A DNA stretch of 64,000 nt from contig JAETRR010000014.1 of assembly GCA_021770065.1 (NCBI GenBank), forward strand, positions 25,011-89,010. The letters are read 5' to 3'. This DNA is from Lachnoclostridium sp. (GTDB taxonomy: Bacteria > Bacillota > Clostridia > Lachnospirales > Lachnospiraceae). How positions within the stretch are numbered: the stretch's first letter is position 1; each line of letters opens with the position of its first letter. Of the stretch, positions 35,572-44,239 are shown piece after piece. The position numbers and the translations under genes are program-made. The notes beneath the pieces were generated by a model. It did no database searches and was not told the DNA's origin. It was given only the letters and a program-made list of their open reading frames with translations.

Positions 35572-36714
35572 TCAGTCTGTTCCTTTTTCCATGGCAGGCA
35601 GGGAAATGGAAAATACGGTCCCTTCCTCACTGCTTGCCGCAGAAATCGTACCCTGGTGGGCCGTGACAATCTCTTTTGCTATGGCAAGCCCCAGACCGGC
35701 TCCTCCCGTACTGGTGGACCGGGCGCTGTCCAGGCGGAAAAATTTTTCAAAAATGGAGCGGAGATTCTCCGGCGGAATCACCGGCCCCTGGTTGGTAAAG
35801 GTGATACGGACCAGGTTCCCTTCCTGCCAGGCGCGGATCTCGATCACCGTGTCCGGATAACTGTAGGCGGCCGCATTTTTCAGAATGTTGTTGAATACAC
35901 GGGCAAGCTTGTCCGGGTCTCCGGGGAGGATGAGATCTTCCGGCACATGTACGTGAGCCGTCTTTCCGGCCGGGGACAGAATAGGGTAAAACTCCTCCAC
36001 CATCTGCTGCAGCATGAAGGAAAGGTGCAGATTTTCCCGGTTTAAGGGGATGGACTGGAGGTTGAACCGGGTGATTTCAAAGAATTCATTGATGAGCTGT
36101 TCCAGGCGGTAAGCTTTGTCCAGGGTGATGGAAAGGTATTTGGCCCGCTGCTCTGCGGGCAGATCCGGGGCCTCATTCATAAGATCCAGGTATCCGATGA
36201 CAGAGGTCAGCGGCGTGCGGATGTCGTGGGCGAGGTAGACCACCAGATCGTTTTTCCGCTGCTCGGCCTCGCGCGCGTCCCGTTCGCGCTTTTCCAGGAC
36301 ATTTTTGCATTCGTTGAGCTTAAGCTCCAGAAAGCTCATTTCCGGTGAAAGGGTGATAAGCTCTTTGGATTCGTCCAGAAGGGCATCGCAGCCGGCGGAA
36401 ATTTCGCTGAAATATCCGGTCACCCATCGGATGGAATAGCGGAATACGGCGATGAGGGCAATGATGATGGTAACACAGATGATCATATCCAGGTGTTCCC
36501 GGAAGGTGGTTGCATAGATGTACAGGGCATCCTTGTACTCCAGCCGGAATTTGCTTGCCAGGAAGGTGACGACAGCCTCGCCGAAGCGCCCCCGGAGCAG
36601 TTCGCGGAACAGGAATACCATTCCGATGGAAATGAGAATCAGAGAAAACATTTTCCGCATCATTTTCCGCTCAAACAGATAGTAATTACTCTTTCGTACC
36701 TTTTTCCTACTCAA
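35572..36714 (-). CDS. vanS: Sensor histidine kinase VanS
   Basis: 380 residues. Two membrane segments (about residues 20-40 and 75-95) flank a short extracellular loop. HisKA has LVVYLAHDIRTPLTSVIGYL with the phospho-His. The ATPase domain has NNILKNAAAYSYPDT, EKFFRLDSARSTSTGGAGLG and SEEGTVFSISL. It should sense glycopeptide stress and act on VanR. It starts at TTG overlapping the vanR stop by eight bases. The loop is short, typical of VanG-type sensors. Confidence 0.9.
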   Translation of the reverse strand: MSRKKVRKSNYYLFERKMMRKMFSLILISIGMVFLFRELLRGRFGEAVVTFLASKFRLEYKDALYIYATTFREHLDMIICVTIIIALIAVFRYSIRWVTGYFSEISAGCDALLDESKELITLSPEMSFLELKLNECKNVLEKRERDAREAEQRKNDLVVYLAHDIRTPLTSVIGYLDLMNEAPDLPAEQRAKYLSITLDKAYRLEQLINEFFEITRFNLQSIPLNRENLHLSFMLQQMVEEFYPILSPAGKTAHVHVPEDLILPGDPDKLARVFNNILKNAAAYSYPDTVIEIRAWQEGNLVRITFTNQGPVIPPENLRSIFEKFFRLDSARSTSTGGAGLGLAIAKEIVTAHQGTISAASSEEGTVFSISLPAMEKGTD

Positions 36715-37405
36715 TTTTGTATCCCACTCCCCACACGGTTTTGATGTACTTTGGCTTTTCGCTGGAATCGTTCATTTTTTCCCGGAGATGCCGGATGTGC
36801 ACCATGATGGTGTTGTTATTGCTGCTGTAGTATTTTTCGCCCCACACATCGAAGAAGAGCCGGTCAGAGCTTACCACTTCGCCGCGGTTTTTGCAGAGGC
36901 TCCAGAGAATGGAAAACTCGGTGGGCGTGAGGGCCAGGGGCTTTTCATTGAGGGTGCAGGTGTGGTCGCGCTTGTTGATGGTTAAGCCGGAGATGGCGAT
37001 GGTGTCTGTGTCCGTCTCATGGGTCGGAAGATTGTTGTATTTTGTGAAGCGGCGAAGCTGTGCTTTTACACGGGCAATCAGCTCTAAGGGGCGGAAGGGC
37101 TTTGTGATATAATCGTCTGCGCCCAGGGTGAGGCCGGTGATTTTGTCGATTTCTTCGTCTTTTGCCGTCAGCATAATAATGGGGAAATTCTGGTTTTCCC
37201 GTATTTTCTGGCAGATGGAAAAGCCGCTCATGTCCGGCAGCATTACGTCCAGGACAGCGAGATCCGGTGTGTCGTGCTCTAGGTAGGAGAGAACTTCCCT
37301 GCCGTTGTAAAACTTGTGCACTTCGTAGGATTCGTTGGACAGGTAGAGTTCGATGAGATCGGCTATTTCTTTTTCGTCGTCTACGACTAAGATTTTTGCT
37401 TCCAT
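36707..37405 (-). CDS. vanR: Response regulator VanR
   Basis: 232 residues, OmpR/PhoB type. The receiver begins MEAKILVVDDEKEIADLIEL with phospho-Asp in LAVLDVMLPDMSG and Lys in KPFRPLELIARV. The winged-helix ends in HIRHLREKMNDSSEKPKYIK. AAGGAG lies about 11 bases upstream of the ATG. The first gene of the vanG-type operon; a 45-bp hairpin lies in the region before it. Confidence 0.92.
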   Translation of the reverse strand: MEAKILVVDDEKEIADLIELYLSNESYEVHKFYNGREVLSYLEHDTPDLAVLDVMLPDMSGFSICQKIRENQNFPIIMLTAKDEEIDKITGLTLGADDYITKPFRPLELIARVKAQLRRFTKYNNLPTHETDTDTIAISGLTINKRDHTCTLNEKPLALTPTEFSILWSLCKNRGEVVSSDRLFFDVWGEKYYSSNNNTIMVHIRHLREKMNDSSEKPKYIKTVWGVGYKIE

Positions 37406-37438
37406 AATATGTATAATCTCCTTTTTATCCGGGGCGTG

Positions 37439-37482
37439 TTTGAAAACTGCTTTCTGGCAGATGGCAGAAATGAATTTTCAAA
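37439..37482. terminator. Hairpin between kdpE and vanR
   Basis: TTTGAAAA (37439-37446) pairs with TTTTCAAA (37475-37482), and inside it TTTCTG pairs with CAGAAA. No strong T-run on the minus strand. It could end the kdpDE transcript or fold in the vanR leader. Confidence 0.5.
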
Positions 37483-37596
37483 TACGTTTTAATGACAGTT
37501 TACCACATTTTCTTAAATATAACAGAAAAAGCTCTGGAAGTTCTTTAAAATTTGGGGAGAAAATCTTAAGAAGGGATGAAGAAACGGATGGAAGTT

Positions 37597-38298
37597 TTAT
37601 TCCACCCGCATCATCCGATAGCCTACGCCGATATGTGTCTGTATATATTGAGGAGAGTCTGGCTCTGCCTCAAGCTTTTTGCGCAGGGCTGCCATAAAAA
37701 CCCGCAGAGATGCAACATTATTATCCCAGCTGTTTCCCCATATATTCTGCGTGATATAGGTGTGTGTCAAGACACGTCCTGCATTTTTGGCCATTAGACA
37801 AAGGATCTTGTATTCGATAGGGGTTAAATGAAGTTCCTTTTCCCCCAGATATGCGCAGCCTGCTGCATAATCTACCTTTAGCTTTCCGTTTATGAAAACA
37901 GAATTGCCGGCGGCACCTCCCTGCTGCATTATGGCAAGACGGCGCTGGGTGGCCCGGAGCCTTGCCAGCAGTTCTTCCACGGAGAAGGGTTTTGTCAGAT
38001 AGTCGTCTGCCCCGCAATCAAGAGCTTCTATCTTGTCTGTGTCTTCGCTTCTTGCACTGATCACAATAATAGGGGTATTTGTCCAGCTGCGGATTTGTTT
38101 TATTACGTCAATGCCATCCATATCCGGCAGTCCCAGATCCAGAAGAATAATATCCGGATTATGAGAGGAAGCCTCAATAATGGCAGACTCCCCTTTTGCA
38201 GAAGTCAGATAATGATAATCATGTGTTTTCAGGGTTGTGGTGATGAGGTTCCGAATGGGAGCATCATCCTCCACCACAAGGATCAAAGCCTTATTCAT
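37597..38298 (-). CDS. kdpE: Response regulator KdpE
   Basis: 233 residues, OmpR type. Receiver VVEDDAPIRNLITTTLKTHD, phospho-Asp in DIILLDLGLPDMDGIDVI, Lys in LTKPFSVEELLARL. The winged helix contains KILCLMAKNAGRVLTHTYIT and the C-terminal PQYIQTHIGVGYRM. The blocks are characteristic of KdpE. It overlaps the end of kdpD by eight bases. No kdpFABC operon is present; the likely local target is the TrkH transporter operon. Confidence 0.92.
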   Translation of the reverse strand: MNKALILVVEDDAPIRNLITTTLKTHDYHYLTSAKGESAIIEASSHNPDIILLDLGLPDMDGIDVIKQIRSWTNTPIIVISARSEDTDKIEALDCGADDYLTKPFSVEELLARLRATQRRLAIMQQGGAAGNSVFINGKLKVDYAAGCAYLGEKELHLTPIEYKILCLMAKNAGRVLTHTYITQNIWGNSWDNNVASLRVFMAALRKKLEAEPDSPQYIQTHIGVGYRMMRVE

Positions 38299-40285
38299 GT
38301 AGATTCACCTCTCCTAAGGGTAGTGTAAATGTAAAGATACAGCCATGAGGGACGTTATCTTCAAGGGTAAGCTCTCCTCCATGTACGCTGACAATAGATT
38401 TGCACAGGAACAAACCAAGTCCCAGGCTGCGTCTGCTGTCTATGATTTTATGTTCGCCGGTGAAAAACATTTCAAAAACCCGGGACTTGCAGCTGTCTGG
38501 AATGCCCGGGCCGTTATCCGACACGCTGATAGCGGCCATTTGTCCCTGCTTTTGGGCGCGAATCCGGATCGTGGAGCTCGCAGGAGTGTATTTTACGGCA
38601 TTTTCGACCAGATTGATGATGACTTGAAGAATTAGTTTTGTATCCATTTCAGCCAGAAGAAAATCTTCCGGATATTCTGTCACAATCTGATGCTCTGCCC
38701 CCTTTCGGCTGATATGGCGCAGTGCTTCCTCAACGACCTCGTCCACAAGCTCCGTGGACTGATGAAAGTTTAACCGTCCCTCATCAATTCTTGTGACAGA
38801 AAGAAGATTTTCAACGAGGCTGATGAGCCATTGGGAATCATCATAAATATCAGTAAACATCTGAAATATGGTTTCGCGGTCCAATTGCCCGTAGTGAGAG
38901 AGCAGAGTGCTTGCATTGCCGGATATGGAGGTCAGAGGTGTGCGCAGATCATGCGAGATAGCGCGCAGTAAATTGGCCCGCAGCTGCTCCTTCTGGGCCA
39001 GCATGGCAGCATCTTCCTTTTCCCGGGCATTTCGGTTGTTCTCAATAGCAAGAGCGCATTCTCCGATTATGGATAGCAGAATGCTGTTTTCAAAGGAGTC
39101 GAGAGGTTTTCCGTTAATGCAGATTCCTACCACTCCATAAGCTTTCTGATTGATGCGGATGGCTAAGTAAAGATTTTCTGCATGGCTTAAGAGGCTGGCA
39201 GATGCGCCTGCCCTCTGTTTATGCTCAAATACCCACTGGGCGACACTTTTTTCTTTGTCGGGCAGGTGGATTTTGTCCTGTCTTCCAGAATCTGCGCGAA
39301 ACAGACAGGGATCCGGCAATGTTCCGTTTACTTCCGGAAATACAAGGATATTCCGATCCAGAAGCTTCATAAGCTGGCGGGCGGTGATAGTAATCATATC
39401 ATTTTCCGTCTCTGCTTTCTGAAGCTGCTGGCTGGTATCAAACAGAATTTTTGTCCGGAAGGCAGCCTGTGCCGATTGCTTGGCATGATTTTTCAGTCTG
39501 TTTGCCAGGGTTCCGGTGATTAGGGCGGCTGTCAGCATAATAGCAAAGGTAAAAGGGTATCCCGGCTCATATGCATGAAAGGTCAGCCTTGGTTCTGTGA
39601 ACAGAAAATTAAACATCAGTACACTTATCAGTGCACTGATGACACTGCAGATATGCCGTTTTGTAAAAAGGGAGATCAGCAGAACACCCAGAATGTAAAC
39701 GGTTATAATATTGGCTTCTGTAAAGCCAAGGCTCCAGAAAAGGCTTCCGATTCCGGTTGCCCCGGCAAGAATCAGCAGTGTGATAAATAAATCCTTTCCG
39801 GAGGGCTGGATATGAAGCAGAAAGCCCTTTTTCAATTCGTAGTATTTGTGATCTGCGGAGGAATCCGGAATGATATGTATATCCAGATTAGGAGCGTTTT
39901 TAATCAGTTCCTCCGTAAGAGATGTCCGGCTCCAGAAATGACTGGGGTTAATGTTGCTGCGGCCGATAACAATCTTTGTGACATTGGAGATACGGGCATA
40001 TTCTGCAATCTGATAGGATACATCGGCTCCGTAAACAGTGGAAATCGCAGCCCCCATCTGTTCTGCAAGGCGGATATTGCTCTGTATCCGGCTTTTATCG
40101 GCTTCGCTCATTTTATCGGAATTGGGAGTTTCCACATAAAGGGCGGTAAATGTTCCCTGAAAAGCCTCCGCCATCCGTGCTGCTGTGCGGATAATCCTGG
40201 CATTGGAGGGGGAGGCAGATAAGCAGACGAGGATATGCTCCTCCGCACATTCTCCTGCTTCCTCAGATCCTTTCGGCAAATTCAT
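38291..40285 (-). CDS. kdpD: KdpD-type sensor histidine kinase lacking the N-terminal KdpD domain
   Basis: 664 residues, against about 900 for full KdpD. It begins at the USP-like domain (ILVCLSASPSNARIIRTAAR, then KIVIGRSNINPSHFW). Four membrane helices (DUF4118; about residues 165-260) follow, then a GAF-like domain, HisKA with LRAISHDLRTPLTSISGNAS, and an ATPase domain (NLVENAVKYTP, SVSDNGPGIPDS). The roughly 200-residue N-terminal domain with its Walker motifs is missing, with no trace upstream. Potassium, ionic-strength or c-di-AMP input would have to act through the USP and later domains. The ATG at 40285 follows GGTGG. Confidence 0.9.
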   Translation of the reverse strand: MNLPKGSEEAGECAEEHILVCLSASPSNARIIRTAARMAEAFQGTFTALYVETPNSDKMSEADKSRIQSNIRLAEQMGAAISTVYGADVSYQIAEYARISNVTKIVIGRSNINPSHFWSRTSLTEELIKNAPNLDIHIIPDSSADHKYYELKKGFLLHIQPSGKDLFITLLILAGATGIGSLFWSLGFTEANIITVYILGVLLISLFTKRHICSVISALISVLMFNFLFTEPRLTFHAYEPGYPFTFAIMLTAALITGTLANRLKNHAKQSAQAAFRTKILFDTSQQLQKAETENDMITITARQLMKLLDRNILVFPEVNGTLPDPCLFRADSGRQDKIHLPDKEKSVAQWVFEHKQRAGASASLLSHAENLYLAIRINQKAYGVVGICINGKPLDSFENSILLSIIGECALAIENNRNAREKEDAAMLAQKEQLRANLLRAISHDLRTPLTSISGNASTLLSHYGQLDRETIFQMFTDIYDDSQWLISLVENLLSVTRIDEGRLNFHQSTELVDEVVEEALRHISRKGAEHQIVTEYPEDFLLAEMDTKLILQVIINLVENAVKYTPASSTIRIRAQKQGQMAAISVSDNGPGIPDSCKSRVFEMFFTGEHKIIDSRRSLGLGLFLCKSIVSVHGGELTLEDNVPHGCIFTFTLPLGEVNLHE

Positions 40286-40314
40286 GAATATCACCACCTG
40301 TAATGTATCACAAT

Positions 40315-40442
40315 ATACCCTTCGGGTATCCCATTAATGCATGTCCCTGTGGGACGGCCGGACTTCGTCCGTTAAGGTATACCCTTCGGGTATCCCATTA
40401 ATGCATGTCCCTGTGGGACGGCCGGACTTCGTCCGTTAAGGT
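40315..40442. repeat. Perfect 64-bp tandem duplication of triloop hairpins
   Basis: Two identical 64-bp units (40315-40378 and 40379-40442). Each unit holds three small hairpins: ATACCC-TTC-GGGTAT, GTCCC-TGT-GGGAC and GGAC-TTC-GTCC. They lie directly upstream of kdpD. The second unit provides the last codons of the small gene at 40398. Confidence 0.95.
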
Positions 40443-40652
40443 ATCTTTTCTCAGAAGTATAGTACCATATCGGAGTAAAGAGGGCAACTCTGTTGTGTAT
40501 CTGCGGGGCAGATATAAAGGTTCCGCGGTTTCCTCCGGATTCTGCCATTCCCTCCTGTAATTTTCCTGCAGAAAGCGGTCTATGTGGTTCATGCAGTAAA
40601 ACCCAAGAAGAACCAGCGCGAAAAGCAATGCGATGAAAACGGCTTCTTTCAT
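40398..40652 (-). CDS. Small single-pass membrane protein between trkH and kdpD
   Basis: 84 residues. One N-terminal membrane segment (MKEAVFIALLFALVLLGFYC) and a polar tail. The start at 40652 has GGGAG nine bases upstream; an in-frame ATG nine bases earlier is possible. The last 15 residues are encoded by the 64-bp repeat unit. Its place in a potassium-uptake cluster suggests a role with the transporter or sensor, similar in size to small subunits such as KdpF, but I see no sequence likeness that proves it. Confidence 0.6.
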   Translation of the reverse strand: MKEAVFIALLFALVLLGFYCMNHIDRFLQENYRREWQNPEETAEPLYLPRRYTTELPSLLRYGTILLRKDTLTDEVRPSHRDMH

Positions 40653-40702
40653 TTTCCTCATCTCCCAGTGAAAAGTGAAAATATACTTTAACCATCGTTG
40701 TT

Positions 40703-42037
40703 TTATCCGACTGCAATCGGTTCCTTGGGCAGCCTGGAAAAGCTTGTGCCTGCTTTTGAAAAAGTGGCGTAGATAAGTGTCAGTCCTCCGACCCGTCCAA
40801 AGAACATAAGCAGCACCAGCATTCCCTGTGACACAATCCCAAGACCGGGCGTAATACCCAGGGTGAGCCCAACAGTGCCGAGTGCGGATGCCGTTTCAAA
40901 GAGGCAGGTTTCCAGAGGAAGCTTTTCGACCATGCTTATAACCAGCCCGCCGCTTAAGAACAGAGTAAGGTACATCATAAGAATGGTAGAGGCATTTTTC
41001 GCGGCATCCTCATCTGTCCGGCGCCCGAAGAAATGAGAATCGCCGTTTCTTCGGAATACAGCAACAGAATTGGCAAAGAGTACGGCGATTGTGGTTGTTT
41101 TCATGCCCCCGGCTGTGGAGCCCGGGGAACCGCCGATGAGCATCAAGATCATTATAATACATTTTCCGCCGCTTGAAAGCGCTGTCAGATCTGTAGTGTT
41201 AAAGCCGGCGGTTCTGGGTGTGATGGTCTGAAACAGGGAATACAGGATTCGTTCCTTCAAAGGCTCCCCGGCATATTCAAAGCAGTAAAAGAAGAGAAAG
41301 GGCACCAGAATCAAAATTAGGGTAGTGACAAGGATTACCTTGCTCTGCATGCGATAACGTTTGAAATGCGTCCGGTTTCGGCATATGTCATCCCAGGTAA
41401 AAAAGCCGATGCCTCCGATGACTATCAGCAGAGGAATGACAATGTTTATCAATAGATTTCCACGGTAAGCGGTGAGGGACACAAAGGGAGACCCTGCAGT
41501 TCCCAGGAGATCAAAGCCGGCATTGCAGAAGGCGGAAATTGCGTGAAAGAGGGACATCCAGATTCCTTTTGCGCCAAAATCCCGGCAGAACACAGGCATC
41601 AGAATCAGTGCTCCCGTAAACTCTATGAGAAGGGTTACTTTGATGAAAAAGCTGGTGAATCTTACAATGCCGCCTACTTTGGGGGCGCCGATGGCATCCT
41701 GCATGGTACTCCTGTGTATCAGGGAGATTTTCCGCCTGGATATGAGAGCGATGGCAATGGCTATGGTTGTAACTCCCATACCCCCGATCTGGATGAGCAG
41801 TAAAATTATGGTTTGGCCGAACGGTGACCAGTAAACTGCCGTATCCTGCACCACGAGCCCTGTTACGCATACGGCTGAAGCAGAGGTGAACAGGGCTTCG
41901 TTGAAGGGAGTTGTTACACCGCTACGGGAAGATATGGGCAGCATTAAAAGTAAGGCTCCCAGCAGTATGATGAAAGCAAATCCTGCTATAATAATCTGAA
42001 ATGTAGTAAAATGAATTTTTTTATGTAAAAATACCAT
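40703..42037 (-). CDS. TrkH/KtrB family potassium transporter
   Basis: 444 residues, polytopic. The four selectivity-filter-type loops with conserved Gly can be seen: TSASAVCVTGLVVQ, HAISAFCNAGFDLLG, QTITPRTAGFNTTD and ETASALGTVGLTLGIT. Length and start fit KtrB. It takes up potassium, normally with a cytoplasmic RCK partner (KtrA/TrkA), which is not in this window. It heads a same-strand series with a small membrane gene, kdpD and kdpE. The TATAAT before it has no good -35, as expected for an activator-dependent promoter. Confidence 0.92.
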   Translation of the reverse strand: MVFLHKKIHFTTFQIIIAGFAFIILLGALLLMLPISSRSGVTTPFNEALFTSASAVCVTGLVVQDTAVYWSPFGQTIILLLIQIGGMGVTTIAIAIALISRRKISLIHRSTMQDAIGAPKVGGIVRFTSFFIKVTLLIEFTGALILMPVFCRDFGAKGIWMSLFHAISAFCNAGFDLLGTAGSPFVSLTAYRGNLLINIVIPLLIVIGGIGFFTWDDICRNRTHFKRYRMQSKVILVTTLILILVPFLFFYCFEYAGEPLKERILYSLFQTITPRTAGFNTTDLTALSSGGKCIIMILMLIGGSPGSTAGGMKTTTIAVLFANSVAVFRRNGDSHFFGRRTDEDAAKNASTILMMYLTLFLSGGLVISMVEKLPLETCLFETASALGTVGLTLGITPGLGIVSQGMLVLLMFFGRVGGLTLIYATFSKAGTSFSRLPKEPIAVG

Positions 42038-42072
42038 ATTGTAATCCCTCCGGATATCTGGCCGTTTTTTTA

Positions 42073-42141
42073 ATTATAGCTGTCAGGGAATAAAGGGAGG
42101 ATTAAATTGCCGGGCAGGGCATTAAGATTGTATAAAGAATT
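42073..42141 (-). promoter_or_regulatory. Possible activator-dependent promoter of the TrkH operon
   Basis: On the minus strand TATAAT (42073-42078) lacks a matching -35. About 45 bases upstream lies TTCTTTATACAATCTTAATG, which resembles TTTATAC-type KdpE sites. The link to KdpE is inference. Confidence 0.35.
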
Positions 42142-42151
42142 TTCCCTGTAG

Positions 42152-42246
42152 ATCAAGATAGGGCTGCCGGGAAACAAGGCGAAAACCGTCCGAACACAGG
42201 ATATCAGAAAAGTTTGCGACTTATTTCCCGGCAGCTCCATCTTGAT
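42152..42246. repeat. Inverted-repeat element (element C)
   Basis: Outer arms run from ATCAAGAT and GGGCTGCCGGGAAACAAG on the left to CTTATTTCCCGGCAGC and ATCTTGAT on the right. The inside keeps AACCGTCCGAACACAGGATA, a piece of the central sequence of elements A and B. It is a shortened member of the family, between the convergently and divergently placed genes at 42037 and 42281. Confidence 0.75.
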
Positions 42247-42280
42247 TTGCGGGGCATTGAGCGAGGAATGCCGGATTTGG

Positions 42281-42664
42281 CTACATCCGCCGGAATATTT
42301 TTTCATACAGCAGCCCGGTAAAGAACCAGACCGGCGCATAGTCAAGGCGTATCACACCGTCAATGTTCCATCGTGCCTTACTGTAGTCCCAAGGGCACAT
42401 ATCGCGTTTTTTCAGCAGACTTCCGGTGATGAATTCTCCAAGGAAAATGGCGCAGGCATAGACGCTCCCCCGAAAAAGCGTCCCTTTCTTTTGAATCCAG
42501 CGGGAGACGGGAGCCAGGAAAGCGGCCATTCCGTAGATGGGAAACATCCAGATGGAGGAACGGCCCTCCAGTTTCATCTGTCTCCGCTGAAGGGATTTGA
42601 GGCCTGTCCAGAAGATCTCCAGGCACCAGCCGATGAGTCCGCAGAGGATAAATTTGTTCTTCAT
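42281..42664 (-). CDS. Small polytopic membrane protein, CmpB-like
   Basis: 127 residues, about four membrane segments. Blocks such as GLIGWCLEIFWTGLKSL, SSIWMFPIYGMAAFLAPVSR and FLGEFITGSLLKK and the C-terminal VWFFTGLLYEKI resemble proteins annotated as putative ABC transporter type IV permease (CmpB). Function unknown. No clear ribosome binding site. Confidence 0.7.
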   Translation of the reverse strand: MKNKFILCGLIGWCLEIFWTGLKSLQRRQMKLEGRSSIWMFPIYGMAAFLAPVSRWIQKKGTLFRGSVYACAIFLGEFITGSLLKKRDMCPWDYSKARWNIDGVIRLDYAPVWFFTGLLYEKIFRRM

Positions 42665-42711
42665 AGGGATAGTATGCGCCGAAATGCCGGAAGAAATTCT
42701 ATTGAAATAAC

Positions 42712-42930
42712 GTGAAGGATGTAATATACTTGGAATGCAGTAAAATAGATGAAATTGAAAAATATTCTGTGATATGGGATAAACTGTATATATTGGATGA
42801 TGATTGGTATTTTGTGATACCGGAGGACATACATCGGCCGGCTGCAGGCCGGAAAGGCAGGGGGGAAGCGTATGAATCGGTGGTCCGTGCATGTAAAACA
42901 TTTTGGAAAGATAAAAGAAGCAGTTGTTGA
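42712..42930 (+). CDS. Possible small protein ahead of the ATPase gene
   Basis: 72 residues from GTG. The first 40 residues look like real protein (IYLECSKIDEIEKYSVIWDK, LYILDDDWYFVIPEDI) and the rest reads over the start of the ATPase gene in another frame (59-bp overlap). No clear ribosome binding site. It may be a decayed or small third member of the module. Confidence 0.35.
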   Translation: MKDVIYLECSKIDEIEKYSVIWDKLYILDDDWYFVIPEDIHRPAAGRKGRGEAYESVVRACKTFWKDKRSSC

Positions 42931-44239
42931 GGTGTCTCCCATGACACTGTTTCTCGGGGACAATAACAGTGGAAAAAGTTATATGATGACATTGTTATAT
43001 GGTTTGCTGAATATTCGTCTGTTTTTTTCGAAATATGATTTTGCTGAAGACTCTCCGGCTTATCAGAAATGTGTCAAGGTATTAGAGCGTAATCTGAACT
43101 GGGATGCAGGGAATTCGGTTCAGACTTTTAAACTTACTCCAAAGGAGTGCATTTATTTTGCAGAATTGTTAAATACGATTTTGGAGAAAAATAAGGAAAT
43201 TTTTCTTCGGGATTTGTTTAACAAAGAGATGGAGATAGGGCAGATACAAGTGAGCTTTCCAGAGAAAATGGATTGTGGTTTTAAGATCAGCCGGGGCTAT
43301 AGTGTGAACGATAAAGAAGCTCATATGTCAATATTCGGAATGGATGGAGAAAAAAGTATTATCTATGGATATAGTATATCAGTAAACCAATTTAAAGAGA
43401 GGGACGGTTTTCAGTTTTTTCTTGCCTATATGATGGAATTCATGCTGAAAGACGGTTTTACAGAAATGGGGCGTGGAGATGCCGTTTATTTTCCGATGGC
43501 CCGGACCGGGTTTCTTCTTACCTATAAATCCCTGGTCGGAAGCGCCATGCAGGATAAATTCAACCTGCAGGAAACCAGTAAGAATCTTCTTACAAAGCCC
43601 AACAGTGATTTCCTGACAGCATTGAGTCAATTAGATACACTAAAATCCAGGGAAGAATACCGGGAGATAGTAGAATTTATTGAACAGCAGGTGATTCATG
43701 GCCGTGTCATGAGAACGGAGCTTCCCTCCCATGAGATTTTATACACGCCGGAAGGCCAGGAAAAGCAGCTGCCGATGTTTGTGGTATCGGGAGTTGTTAC
43801 GGAGATGGCTCCGCTGCTGCTGTTTTTGCAGTATACAAATCTGGGAACGCTGCTCATGGAGGAGCCGGAGATATCACTTCATCCGGAACTCCAGTGGACC
43901 ATTGCCCGTGTGCTGATTCGGATACACAACAAAGGGGTGCCGGTATTTGTTACAACACACAGCGATATTATCCTTCAACATGTGAATAATATGCTGAAAC
44001 TGGAAGCAGCAGAGCGGAAAGAAGCATATCTGCAGAAACTGGGATATGACTTCCAGGATCTTTTAAAGAGAGAAGATGTGGCAGTTTATCAATTTGATGT
44101 GGATAAAGAAAACTGGACAACAGTTACAAGGCTGCCCTGTGGTGACTATGGTTTTGAAGCTATGACATTTTATAATACGCTCAGGAAGCTGAATGACCAG
44201 ATTGACTGCATTGAAAAAGTGGAAAGCGAGGAAGCGTAA
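42872..44239 (+). CDS. AAA/ABC-type ATPase of a putative two-gene defence module
   Basis: 455 residues. Walker A is in TLFLGDNNSGKSYMMTLLYG; Walker B with a D-type motif is in TLLMEEPEISLHPELQW, followed by FVTTHSDIILQHVNNM. This is the layout of OLD/RecF-like ATPases that lack a fused TOPRIM domain. The middle part (residues 60-270) is unlike families I can name. The start has GGGGGAAG before it. The stop overlaps the ATG of the next gene (TAATG), so the two should be made together. OLD-like ATPases coupled to small nuclease genes are common among phage-defence systems. Confidence 0.8.
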   Translation: MNRWSVHVKHFGKIKEAVVEVSPMTLFLGDNNSGKSYMMTLLYGLLNIRLFFSKYDFAEDSPAYQKCVKVLERNLNWDAGNSVQTFKLTPKECIYFAELLNTILEKNKEIFLRDLFNKEMEIGQIQVSFPEKMDCGFKISRGYSVNDKEAHMSIFGMDGEKSIIYGYSISVNQFKERDGFQFFLAYMMEFMLKDGFTEMGRGDAVYFPMARTGFLLTYKSLVGSAMQDKFNLQETSKNLLTKPNSDFLTALSQLDTLKSREEYREIVEFIEQQVIHGRVMRTELPSHEILYTPEGQEKQLPMFVVSGVVTEMAPLLLFLQYTNLGTLLMEEPEISLHPELQWTIARVLIRIHNKGVPVFVTTHSDIILQHVNNMLKLEAAERKEAYLQKLGYDFQDLLKREDVAVYQFDVDKENWTTVTRLPCGDYGFEAMTFYNTLRKLNDQIDCIEKVESEEA

